Position numbers and translations under genes: made by a program. Shown one piece after another: positions 52,229 through 60,263 of a stretch of 64,000 nucleotides of DNA. The notes below the pieces were generated by a model. It had not been told where the DNA came from. It searched no databases and worked only from the letters and a program-made list of their open reading frames with translations. Source of the DNA: JADGRB01 sp963835825 (GTDB lineage: Bacteria > Myxococcota_A > Polyangia > Fen-1088). The stretch is from positions 744,001-808,000 of the forward strand of contig CAWIGZ010000001.1 in assembly GCA_963835825.1 (NCBI GenBank), written 5' to 3'. Position 1 is the first letter of the stretch. The number at the start of each line of letters is the position of its first letter.

Positions 52229-52849
52229 ATGGCTCCCCTCCCGAGTTCAGATCTCTCCGAGCAGAAACGCGCGCTCCGTCGCGAGATGAGCGCTGCGCGC
52301 ACCGCTCTGCCCGAAAGCGAGCGCTCCGCGCGCAGCCAGGCGGCGTGCGCGGGGCTGCTGGCCCTCCCCGAGCTGGCGTCCGCCGTCGGTGCCGGCGCAA
52401 AGGCGCTGGCCGGCTACGTCGCGGCCCGGGGGGAGATTGACCCCGCGCCCGTGCTGACGGCGGCGGCTGCCGGCGGCGCCACCGTCGCCTTGCCGCGGGT
52501 GGCGACCGAGGCGCCGCGACTCCGGTTTCACCGCGCCGCCGCCGGGCCGCTGGTGCCGGGCCGCTTCGGTCTTCTCGAGCCGGCCCCGACGGCGCCGGAG
52601 ATCCCGCTTGCCGAGCTGGACGTCGTCATCGTGCCGGGGTTGGCGTTCGACGCCGAGGGGCGGCGGCTCGGATTCGGCGGCGGCTATTACGACGAGGCGT
52701 TCGGCGCGTCGGGCAAGCGCCCGGCCTTGATCGGCGTCTGCTACGACTTCCAGATCGTCGCGCAATGTCCGGCCGGCGAGGGGGACGTGCCGGTCGACGT
52801 CGTGGTGACCGACGCCCGGGTGCTGCGGCCGGCAGGGACCAGGCCATGA
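52229..52849 (+). CDS. fau: 5-formyltetrahydrofolate cyclo-ligase
   Basis: This is a 206-residue enzyme that converts 5-formyl-THF to 5,10-methenyl-THF using ATP. The N-terminal KRALRREMSAARTALPESERSARS and the catalytic VPGLAFDAEGRRLGFGGGYYD near residue 131 are seen, with the FGLLEPAP loop. It follows zapA, as in many Proteobacteria, but no 6S RNA is in the gap. The TGA overlaps the rny start by four bases (ATGA). Confidence 0.92.
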   Translation: MAPLPSSDLSEQKRALRREMSAARTALPESERSARSQAACAGLLALPELASAVGAGAKALAGYVAARGEIDPAPVLTAAAAGGATVALPRVATEAPRLRFHRAAAGPLVPGRFGLLEPAPTAPEIPLAELDVVIVPGLAFDAEGRRLGFGGGYYDEAFGASGKRPALIGVCYDFQIVAQCPAGEGDVPVDVVVTDARVLRPAGTRP

Positions 52850-54399
52850 TCGCCTTGCCGGTCGCCATCTCGGTGCTGCTCGTCGTGCTGGTGGTCGCCT
52901 TCTTCGCGGGGCGCACGGTGCGTCCGGCCGGACTGCCGCACTCGGAGGAGGAGAAGCGGCGCCTCATCGCCGCGGCGGAGGTGGAGGCGGACTCGCTCAA
53001 GAGGCAGGCGGCGCTGGAGGCCAAGGAGCTGGCCCAACAGGCGCGCGCCGAGGTCGACGTCGAGCTCAAGGGGCGCCAGGCGGACCTGGAGAAGCAGGCG
53101 CGGGAGACCGGTGAGCGGGAGCGCGAGGTCGAGCGGCAGGAGCGGGAGCTGAAGCAGCGGCTGGACGAGGCGGCCCGCAGCGAGAAGCAGCTGGCCGGGC
53201 GCGAGGCGGCGGCCGAGGCCGCGGCCCGCACGGCGGCCGCGCAGGCCGTCGAGGCCAGGGCGCGGCTGGAGAAGATCGCCGGGCTGTCGACGGCGGAAGC
53301 CAAGGCCCGCCTTTACGACGAGGTGCGCGAGGAGGCGCGCCGCGCGGCGGCCGAAGAGGTGCGGAAGATCGAAGAGTCGGCGCGCGCCGAGGCGGTCGAG
53401 AAATCGCGGATGGTGATCTCGGCGGCGGTGCAGCGCTACGCGAGCGAGTACGTCGCCGAGCGGACCGTGGCCACCGTCCCGTTGCCGTCCGACGAGATGA
53501 AGGGGCGGATCATCGGGCGCGAGGGGCGCAACGTGCGCGCGCTCGAGGCCGCGACGGGCGTCGACCTCATCATCGACGACACGCCCGAGGCGGTGGTGAT
53601 CTCCTGCTTCAATCCGGTGCGGCGCGAGATCGCGCGACTGGCGCTCACCCGCCTCATCGCCGACGGGCGCATCCACCCGACGCGCATCGAGGAGATGGTC
53701 GAGAAGGCCACCTCGGAGATTCAGCAGCAGTGCAAGGATGCGGGCGAGCAGGCGGCCTTCGATCTGGGGCTGCCGCGGCTGCACCCGGAGCTGACCCGCC
53801 TGGTCGGAACGCTCAAGTTCCGCTCGAGCAACGCCCAGAATCTGCTGCAGCACTCGATCGAGGTCGGGTTCCTGGCCGGCGCCATGGCGGCCGAGCTGGA
53901 CCTGCCGGTCAAGACCGCCCGCCGCGCCGGCCTCCTCCACGACATCGGCAAGGCGATCGAGCAAGAGGTCGAGGGCTCGCACGCCGCCGTCGGCGCCGCC
54001 ACCGCCCGCAAGTACGGCGAGCCTCCCCGCGTCGTCCAGGCCATCGCCGCCCACCACGGCGAGGTGCCGCCGGTCGACGTTCTCGATCACCTGGTCGACG
54101 CCGCCAACGTGCTGTCGGGCCAGCGTCCGGGCGCCCGTCGCGAGATGCTGGAGTCGTACGTGCAGCGCCTCTCCGATCTCGAGCAGGTGGCCTGCAGCTT
54201 CCCCGGGGTCGAGCGGGCGTTCGCCATTCAAGCCGGCCGCGAGGTCCGCGTCGTCGTCGAGAACTCGCGCGTCTCCGATCAAGAGGCGCGCCTCCTGTCG
54301 AAGGACATCGCGCGCAAGGTCGAGGCCGAGCTCGCCTACCCGGGGCAGGTCCGCGTCTCGGTGATCCGCGAGACCCGGGCCACGGACTACGCGAAGTAG
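52846..54399 (+). CDS. rny: Ribonuclease Y
   Basis: This is a 517-residue endoribonuclease anchored at the membrane by an N-terminal helix (LPVAISVLLVVLVVAFFAG). A long Arg/Glu/Ala coiled coil follows, then a KH domain (MKGRIIGREGRNVRALEAATGVDLIIDDT) and an HD domain (LLQHSIEVGFLAGAMAAEL, LLHDIGKAIEQE). RNase Y starts decay of many mRNAs. A Glu/Arg-rich C terminus closes with RETRATDYAK. Translational overlap with fau indicates an operon. A secreted HD-like protein follows 18 bases downstream. Confidence 0.95.
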   Translation: MIALPVAISVLLVVLVVAFFAGRTVRPAGLPHSEEEKRRLIAAAEVEADSLKRQAALEAKELAQQARAEVDVELKGRQADLEKQARETGEREREVERQERELKQRLDEAARSEKQLAGREAAAEAAARTAAAQAVEARARLEKIAGLSTAEAKARLYDEVREEARRAAAEEVRKIEESARAEAVEKSRMVISAAVQRYASEYVAERTVATVPLPSDEMKGRIIGREGRNVRALEAATGVDLIIDDTPEAVVISCFNPVRREIARLALTRLIADGRIHPTRIEEMVEKATSEIQQQCKDAGEQAAFDLGLPRLHPELTRLVGTLKFRSSNAQNLLQHSIEVGFLAGAMAAELDLPVKTARRAGLLHDIGKAIEQEVEGSHAAVGAATARKYGEPPRVVQAIAAHHGEVPPVDVLDHLVDAANVLSGQRPGARREMLESYVQRLSDLEQVACSFPGVERAFAIQAGREVRVVVENSRVSDQEARLLSKDIARKVEAELAYPGQVRVSVIRETRATDYAK

Positions 54400-54417
54400 A
54401 GCGAGGAGTCGGCTTCA

Positions 54418-55710
54418 ATGACCGAGAAGCGCACGGTGAGGTTCGGTGTGGGGCTGGCCCTGGTGCTCGGTCTGCACGGGGCGGCGGCGCTGGGCGCGCC
54501 GGCCGGCGCCGAGCGGGCGCCCGGCGCCGGGAACGCCGCGGCGGCCGAGACGGCGTCGTCGTCGGCGCTGATCGCCTCGGCGCGCAAGGTGCTCTCCGGC
54601 CGGATCGCGAAGCTCACCGAGCCTGCGCTGGCGGCGACTCTGCGCGATCTCCTGGAGAACCCGTCGGTCTGCGTGCGGCATCGCGCGAACCAGACGGTCG
54701 CCGCGAAGCAGGCGGCCGTCGCGGCCCTCAACGCCGCCGGGCTGTACGCGCTCGCCGACGCGGCGGGTTTTCCGGGCGGGATCTTCGCGGGGGTGTTCCC
54801 GCCGGTCCTCGACGCCGGATCCGCCTGTCCCCATTTGCCGCAGCCCTTTTTCGCGGCGCCCGGGGGCGGGGCCGGGGGGCATCACGCCTACCCGGGAGGT
54901 CTCGTCCTGCACGAGACCGTCAACGAGCTCAGCTACGCCGGCCTGGCCTCCGTCTATCGCCGCGCCTACGGGCACGCCGGCCCGGGTGGTCTGCCCGTGG
55001 TCGGGCCCGAGGAACGCGAAGCCGGCGACAAGCCGGACGGGGTGATTGACGAGGAGATCATCATCGCCGCGCCGCTGCTGCACGACTGGGCCAAGACCTT
55101 GGTGCTCCAGTGGAATGCCGACGGGACGGAATTCGCCGAGCTCAGCTTCGGTGGCAACGGCGCGACCGACAACTACGGGGCGCCGGGCGACTCCCGAACC
55201 GGGGCGCACCACATCATCGGCCTCGCCGAGTCGATGGCCCGCGACCTTCCGCCCAAGCTCGTCGTCACCCAGGCCTGCGCGCACGGCAGCCCCATCGACG
55301 GCGAGTACCGGGTCGTCAACTGGCTGCGCGCCGCCGCGATCCTGGCGGGGGTCGATCCCGTCGCCAAGGGCTACCTGCGCGCCGACAAGGCGGGGCGGCT
55401 CCGGCTGCCGGTCCTCGACCAGGCGGCCGCCTTCGACGTGGACGCGCCGGTCGAGTACCAGTTGCACCACCTCTCCGACGGCGACTACACGCAGTCCGTG
55501 CCGGCGATGGCGGTGGCGGAGAAGCTCCTGTCGAAGCTGGCGCGGGAGTACGGCTACGATCCGGCCGACACCGCCCGTTACCACACGAAGTACCGGAACC
55601 GGGCCCTCGCGCATTTATCGGCGGAGCGGCTCTACATGCTCTACACGAGCGGCGGCCTCGACGCCGTCCGCCGCCAGCTGGGCAAGCTGCGCGCCCAGAA
55701 GATCATCTAG
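54418..55710 (+). CDS. Secreted HD-domain-like phosphohydrolase, unknown function
   Basis: This is a 430-residue protein with a signal peptide (VGLALVLGLHGAAALGAP). Putative HD-fold metal ligands are visible: GGHHAYPGGLVLHET near residue 157, IAAPLLHDWAK near 218, GAHHIIGLAE near 261 and TQACAHGSP near 282. HHAYPGG and LLHDWAK are the pattern of YhaM-type and other HD nucleases/phosphohydrolases, but those are cytoplasmic. The C-terminal 100 residues are helical. It begins 18 bases after rny on the same strand and is probably co-transcribed. An exported HD enzyme is unusual; its substrate is unknown. Confidence 0.7.
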   Translation: MTEKRTVRFGVGLALVLGLHGAAALGAPAGAERAPGAGNAAAAETASSSALIASARKVLSGRIAKLTEPALAATLRDLLENPSVCVRHRANQTVAAKQAAVAALNAAGLYALADAAGFPGGIFAGVFPPVLDAGSACPHLPQPFFAAPGGGAGGHHAYPGGLVLHETVNELSYAGLASVYRRAYGHAGPGGLPVVGPEEREAGDKPDGVIDEEIIIAAPLLHDWAKTLVLQWNADGTEFAELSFGGNGATDNYGAPGDSRTGAHHIIGLAESMARDLPPKLVVTQACAHGSPIDGEYRVVNWLRAAAILAGVDPVAKGYLRADKAGRLRLPVLDQAAAFDVDAPVEYQLHHLSDGDYTQSVPAMAVAEKLLSKLAREYGYDPADTARYHTKYRNRALAHLSAERLYMLYTSGGLDAVRRQLGKLRAQKII

Positions 55711-55712
55711 CG

Positions 55713-57830
55713 TCACAGCGATTCTAGAAAGGCGACGAGGTCGGCCTTCTCGGCGGCGGTGAGCGCGGTGCCGAAGTCGTGTCCCTGGTTGCCGTTGCCG
55801 GGCAGGCGGGTGTCGAAGACGAAGCCGGCCTTGCCGAGCGGGAAGGTGACGGGGCGCCTCGAGGGCGGGTCGAGCAGCGCCCGCAGCGACGGCACCGACC
55901 CGTTGTGGAGATAGGGCGCGCTGGCGGCCAGGCCCACCAGCGGCGCGGCGCGCACCCAGGCGGCGCCGATGCGCGCCTGGCCGACGTGGCCGGCGCGGGC
56001 CGGATCGGAGATCGTCGGGACGTCGATGGCGAACGGCCACTCGGGGCGGGGAACGTCGAAGGCCAGCCAGGGATCGGTGCCGATCCCGCCGGCTCTCCGA
56101 TCGGCCGCCGGGTTCCGCTGCGCGTCGCCGTCGCCATCGGCGTCGAACGGGAAGAGGCGGCCCGACGAATAGACGAGCGGCCCGAAATCGCGGTGCTGGC
56201 TGTGGCACCCCTCGCAGAAGGCGAGCTCGTCGGCGGGCTGGCGGCCGAGCGGGAGCGCCGAGACGGGCACCAGGGCCGGCTCGAGCGACGGCGCGCGGAT
56301 CGCCGCCCACTCTTCGACGCGGGTGTGCGCCAGGTGGCAATGCGAGCAGCGTCCGAGCGGCGGCGGGTTGGCGGCGAGGGGGAGCTTCTTCTCTAGCGGC
56401 GCGCCGGCGTGACAATCGGCGCAGCGGACCGCCAGCTTGGCTCCGAGCGGCTTGGTGGGATCGATCGGCGCCAGGATCGGTCCCGCCAGCTTGGCGGCCG
56501 CGTAGGCGGGCGGGGGGAGCTTCAGGATCTGGCGGTTGGCGATCGCGCCGACGATGCGCTCGCTGAAGATGGCGCGCCCGCGGACGATCGCCGCGGCGTC
56601 CCCGGGCGGGCGAGCGAACCCTTCGGCGAGCACGGCGCGCACCGACGGTGCAGCGTACAGCCTGGGGATCTCGCCGAGCGCCGCCGGCGACAGCGTGGCG
56701 TGTCCATAGATGGCGTCGGCCCACAGCAGCCCGGCGAAGGAATCCTGCTGCAGCCCCAGCGTCCCGAGGTTGCGCAGGTCGAAGAGCAGGGCGCGCCGAA
56801 CGGCCCCGCGATCGGCCGTCATCGGGAGGGGCGCCGAGCCGCCGAGCGCCAGCAGCCGCTCGAGCCAGGGGGCGTCGGCCGCCTCGGAGCCGGACCAGTT
56901 CTCGAGCGCCAGGCCCGGCGCGGCCAGGATGGTCGGCACGCTGATGGGGTTGACGAGGCCGCGGGTCCGCTGCCGCACGCGCGCCGTCCCCGGGTAGCGC
57001 GCCGAGTGATAGCCGGGCACCGTCACGTCGAGCCCGAACTCGCCCGTCAGATCCTGCCGCCCGGGGCCGGCCAGCAGGAGGCGCGCGCGCACCGCGCGGC
57101 CGGGTGGGAACCCGCGCGCCGCCCGGTAGGCGACCGCGGCCGCGTTGCCGTCGTCGAGGACCGTCGCCGTCGCCAGCAAGAGGCCGTAGTCGAACGCCAC
57201 GCCGGGGAGCCCCAGGACGATCCCGCCGCCGGCGGGGTTGGCCTCGCCGTGGCAGAGCCAGCAGGTCATCCCGATCTGACCGGTCGGCTTGCCGTCGGGG
57301 CCGAGCGGCTCCCGCAGACCGAGCACGCCCGTCGAGGCCGACAGGCGCCCCAACCGCCCACGCGGATCGTCGGGCGTCCGGGTCAGACCGAACAGCTCGG
57401 GGTTGGCGAGGATTCCCCCCTTGGCGTGGATGTGCCGGGTGACGGTGGTGTCCGGCTTGCCGTCGCCGTCGAGGTCGACCGGCTCGCGATCGAAGTCGAT
57501 GTCCACGTCGCGGTCCCAGGCGATTCCGGCCAGCCTCGTCCAGTAGTCGGCGTTGGTGTTCACCAGCGCCGACGCCGGATCGCCGGGACGCGCCCGCTCG
57601 AAGGGCCCGATGTCCTCGATCGCCCGCTGGCGATCCCGCGCGCGTTGATCGACCGGAGCCTTGCCGCGCGCCCAGCTGGCCGGACCGACCACGTCGGCCA
57701 GCAGCGCCTCCGGGCCCGTGGGACGGAGCTCGACCGGCCGAGGCGGTGGCGGCGCGCGTCGGCAAGCGCCGGCTCCCCACGCAACGGCGACGATTCCGGC
57801 CAGCGCGATGCTATTCTCCCGGGCCCGCAT
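55713..57830 (-). CDS. Multiheme c-type cytochrome lipoprotein
   Basis: This is a 705-residue exported protein with four heme-binding CxxCH motifs: CWLCH, CADCH, CSHCH and CEGCH. A lipoprotein-type signal ends at WGAGAC. APYLHNGSVPSLRALL near the end is the motif shared by di-heme peroxidases and RoxA-like oxygenases. DVDIDFDREPVDLDGDGKPD resembles a calcium-binding loop. It may transfer electrons or act as an oxidase or peroxidase; the reaction is unknown. Its ATG interlocks with the divergent dus ATG, sharing two bases. Confidence 0.8.
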   Translation of the reverse strand: MRARENSIALAGIVAVAWGAGACRRAPPPPRPVELRPTGPEALLADVVGPASWARGKAPVDQRARDRQRAIEDIGPFERARPGDPASALVNTNADYWTRLAGIAWDRDVDIDFDREPVDLDGDGKPDTTVTRHIHAKGGILANPELFGLTRTPDDPRGRLGRLSASTGVLGLREPLGPDGKPTGQIGMTCWLCHGEANPAGGGIVLGLPGVAFDYGLLLATATVLDDGNAAAVAYRAARGFPPGRAVRARLLLAGPGRQDLTGEFGLDVTVPGYHSARYPGTARVRQRTRGLVNPISVPTILAAPGLALENWSGSEAADAPWLERLLALGGSAPLPMTADRGAVRRALLFDLRNLGTLGLQQDSFAGLLWADAIYGHATLSPAALGEIPRLYAAPSVRAVLAEGFARPPGDAAAIVRGRAIFSERIVGAIANRQILKLPPPAYAAAKLAGPILAPIDPTKPLGAKLAVRCADCHAGAPLEKKLPLAANPPPLGRCSHCHLAHTRVEEWAAIRAPSLEPALVPVSALPLGRQPADELAFCEGCHSQHRDFGPLVYSSGRLFPFDADGDGDAQRNPAADRRAGGIGTDPWLAFDVPRPEWPFAIDVPTISDPARAGHVGQARIGAAWVRAAPLVGLAASAPYLHNGSVPSLRALLDPPSRRPVTFPLGKAGFVFDTRLPGNGNQGHDFGTALTAAEKADLVAFLESL
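57812..57817 (+). promoter_or_regulatory. Putative -10 element before dus
   Basis: TATTCT lies eleven bases before the dus ATG at 57829, inside the 5' part of the divergent cytochrome gene. Confidence 0.4.
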
Positions 57831-58935
57831 GCGCATCGGCGACATCGAGCTTAACCCCGGCGCTCTCCTGGCGCCGATGGAAGCGGTCACGGATCTGCCG
57901 TTCCGCACCATCTGCGAAGAGCTGGGCGCCGCGCTCACCTTCACCGAGTTCCTCTCGGCCGAGGCGCTCACCCGGGGCGCGGCCAAGGCGCTCGGGCGCA
58001 TGTGGCCGAGCTTGGAGGGGCGGCGCTTCGCGGTCCAGATCTTCGGCCGCGAGCCGGAAGCGCTGGCGCGGGCCGCCGGAATGGCCGTCGACGTCGGCGC
58101 CTCGATCGTCGACATCAACATGGGCTGCCCCGCCAAGAAGGTGACCGCGGGGGCCTGCGGCTCGGCGCTCATGCGCGAGCCGGCGCTGGCGGCGGCGCTG
58201 GTGGCGGCCGTGCGCCGGGCGGTGCCGCCCCACATCCCGGTGACCGTCAAGCACCGGGCCGGCTGGGACGAGCAGAGCCTCAACGCCGCGACGTTCGCCC
58301 GCAGCCTGGTCGACGCCGGCGCCGCGATGATCACCGTCCACGGCCGCACCCGCGCGCAGGGATTCTCCGGCCAGGCGCAGATGGCGCCCATCGCCGCCGT
58401 GCGCGCCGCGCTGCCGCCGGAGATCCCGGTGGTCGGCAACGGCGACGTGAAGGACGTCGCCGCCTACACCCGCATGAAGAATGAAACCGGCTGCGACGCG
58501 GTGATGGTCGGGCGGGGCGCGATGGGCAACCCCTGGTTCTTCCGCTCGCTGGCCGCGCTGGAGCGGGGCGCGCCCGATCCGGGCCCCCCGACGCTGGCCG
58601 AGCGCGCGCGCGTCTGGCGCCGCCACGCCGAGCTGGTCCTCGTCCACAGCCCCGAGAAGATGCGCGTGCACGAGCTGCGCAAGACGCTGGCCTGGTACTC
58701 GCGCGGCCTTTACGGCGGCTCGTCGCTGCGCCAGCGCGCCTCCTCCATCGACGATCCGGCGGCGATGCTCGGACTCGGCGAGGCCTTCTTCGCCGACCTG
58801 GAGGCGGCCGAGGCGGCGGGATCGCCCCGGCCGATGATCGCGCCGGCCGATCCGGTCGCCAAGTCGATGGCCCGGCACGGCCGCCGCGGCGGCGAGCACA
58901 CCGAGGCGGACGAGGCATGCGTCGCCGCCTCCTGA
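57829..58935 (+). CDS. dusB: tRNA-dihydrouridine synthase (DusB-like)
   Basis: This is a 368-residue FMN-dependent enzyme that reduces uridine to dihydrouridine in tRNA D-loops. It shows the N-terminal GALLAPMEAVTDLPFRTICEELGA, the active-site Cys in DINMGCPAKKVTAGACGSALM near residue 103, PVTVKHRAGWDE, ITVHGRTRAQGFSG and VVGNGDVKD with GRGAMGNPWFF. A C-terminal tail of about 40 residues is rich in Arg/His. The ATG at 57829 is supported by the family N terminus; an in-frame ATG lies at 57811. Confidence 0.92.
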   Translation: MRIGDIELNPGALLAPMEAVTDLPFRTICEELGAALTFTEFLSAEALTRGAAKALGRMWPSLEGRRFAVQIFGREPEALARAAGMAVDVGASIVDINMGCPAKKVTAGACGSALMREPALAAALVAAVRRAVPPHIPVTVKHRAGWDEQSLNAATFARSLVDAGAAMITVHGRTRAQGFSGQAQMAPIAAVRAALPPEIPVVGNGDVKDVAAYTRMKNETGCDAVMVGRGAMGNPWFFRSLAALERGAPDPGPPTLAERARVWRRHAELVLVHSPEKMRVHELRKTLAWYSRGLYGGSSLRQRASSIDDPAAMLGLGEAFFADLEAAEAAGSPRPMIAPADPVAKSMARHGRRGGEHTEADEACVAAS

Positions 58936-59426
58936 TCGCGGCGCTGGCGGGCCTGGCCCTCTGCGCCGCCTGCGAGGACGGCTCGCACAGCGACATCGCC
59001 GACGAGATCAACATCCTCGTCCGCCGCAACGATCAGCTGGTGCCGCCGGCGACGGAGCGCCTGGCCGCCTACAAGCGCGCCGCCATCCCGCAGATCGAGA
59101 CGGCGCTGCACACCGCGGCGCCCACCGGCCGGTTGCACCTCATCACCGCGATGGCCCGCATCGGCGACGGCGAGGCGGTGCCGATCCTCCGCCACACGTC
59201 GCTCTACGACATCACGCCCGACGTGCGCGCCGCCGCCGAGGCCGTGCTCACCCGCTGGGCCGCCGCAAACGACGCGCGCGGCGCCCGGGCGCGCGCCGCC
59301 ATCGCCGAGATCGCCCGCAAGCGGGCCGCCGGCGAGGGCCCGCTGCTCTTCGGCGACGGCGGAATCCCCGGCGCGCCGTCGACGGTCGGCGCGCCCGATC
59401 TGGTCGGCGCCGGGCCGACGCCTTAG
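58917..59426 (+). CDS. HEAT-repeat-like lipoprotein of unknown function
   Basis: This is a 169-residue lipoprotein (signal LLIAALAGLALCAAC). The mature part is helical: AAYKRAAIPQIETALHTAAPTGRLHLITAMARIGDGEAVPILRHT and RAAAEAVLTRWAA resemble HEAT/PBS-lyase repeats. An Ala-rich region and a Gly/Pro tail follow. It overlaps the dus end by 19 bases, so the two are co-transcribed. Function unknown. Confidence 0.72.
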   Translation: MRRRLLIAALAGLALCAACEDGSHSDIADEINILVRRNDQLVPPATERLAAYKRAAIPQIETALHTAAPTGRLHLITAMARIGDGEAVPILRHTSLYDITPDVRAAAEAVLTRWAAANDARGARARAAIAEIARKRAAGEGPLLFGDGGIPGAPSTVGAPDLVGAGPTP

Positions 59427-59448
59427 CGAACGGCCGAACCCGCTCTGC

Positions 59449-59877
59449 TCAGGCAGGAACCAACACCGAGAACCCTTCCCGCCGCGCCGCGTCCGCGAGG
59501 TTCGCGTCCCGGGTGAGGAAGACCCGGCTGCGTGGCCGGCCATCGAACAGCGTGAGCGCGGCGCCGAGCTGAAGCGCGTCGGCAGCCCGCAGGGGATGAG
59601 TGCCGAGCAGACGTTCGGCGCGCTCTCGCACGGGATCGAGCGCCTCGACCTCCGTCCACCGTTCGGCTCGAGCTTCGATACGGGCGAGCGAAATGTCGAC
59701 GCCGGCGGCGTCGAGCTCGCCGGCTCGCTCACGGCGGCGGATCGCCGACACAATCTCGGTCCGAGTGAGGGCCCAGACCGCCATGGCGGGATCGAGGCGC
59801 AAGGCGCGCCGACATCCTCCGCTGGCCCGCTCCTCGAGCACGAGCGGGATGATCGCGGAGCTGTCCCAAAATCTCAC
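59449..59877 (-). CDS. PIN-domain toxin (VapC-like)
   Basis: This is a 142-residue PIN-domain ribonuclease. Acidic metal-site residues are visible: Asp in RFWDSSAIIPLV near residue 5, Glu in ALTRTEIVSAI near 41, Asp in LRAADALQLGAAL near 99 and Asp in FLTRDANLADAA near 124. VapC toxins cut tRNA or rRNA; the target here is unknown. Its ATG overlaps the antitoxin stop by four bases (ATGA), the usual coupled arrangement. Confidence 0.9.
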   Translation of the reverse strand: MRFWDSSAIIPLVLEERASGGCRRALRLDPAMAVWALTRTEIVSAIRRRERAGELDAAGVDISLARIEARAERWTEVEALDPVRERAERLLGTHPLRAADALQLGAALTLFDGRPRSRVFLTRDANLADAARREGFSVLVPA

Positions 59878-60176
59878 CGGCTGGACCGACGTTCTTCGAT
59901 CAGCAGCTCCGACGCCGCCCTCCCGCGCGGACGCGGGCCCGGTTTGAGGATCCCCGGCTCGATTCCGCCGCGGCCCCGGCGGATGATTCCGCGGCGCTCG
60001 AGGTCGACGAGTCGCGCGTCCTCGTGGCGGTCGCTTTCTCGGGCGTTTTCCTGGACAGGGCCGATCTCCGCGACCGGAACGCCCCGCACGAGGATCCGGA
60101 TCCGCTCTCCCTGGCGGGCGCGCGCGACATACCGGGAAAGGTCGTTTTTCACATCCGAAAGCTTGGCCACCGCCAT
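59874..60176 (-). CDS. Phd/VapB-type antitoxin
   Basis: This is a 100-residue antitoxin. The N-terminal DNA-binding part matches Phd/YefM: MAVAKLSDVKNDLSRYVARARQGERIRILVRGVPVAEIGPV. The C-terminal part is Arg-rich, with a flexible end (RRGRGGIEPGILKPGPRPRG) that likely wraps the toxin. It is encoded directly before the toxin and probably represses the operon through the palindrome at 60178-60192. Confidence 0.88.
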   Translation of the reverse strand: MAVAKLSDVKNDLSRYVARARQGERIRILVRGVPVAEIGPVQENARESDRHEDARLVDLERRGIIRRGRGGIEPGILKPGPRPRGRAASELLIEERRSSR

Positions 60177-60177
60177 C

Positions 60178-60192
60178 TGGCTATTATAGCCA
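60178..60192. promoter_or_regulatory. Operator palindrome of the toxin-antitoxin operon
   Basis: TGGCTAT-T-ATAGCCA is a perfect seven-bp inverted repeat ending one base before the antitoxin ATG (60176). It contains the -10 element, so a bound repressor would block the promoter. Confidence 0.7.
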
Positions 60193-60210
60193 TATCATTG
60201 AGGCTAACAA
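60183..60210 (-). promoter_or_regulatory. Promoter of the toxin-antitoxin operon
   Basis: On the minus strand TTGTTA (-35), a 16-base spacer and a perfect TATAAT (-10) end six bases before the ATG. Transcription would start at the ATG itself, giving a leaderless mRNA. Confidence 0.7.
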
Positions 60211-60263
60211 GGGCGCCTGCCTGACGACCCGCCGCCCGTCCGGCCCAGCTCCGGCCCGACGCC

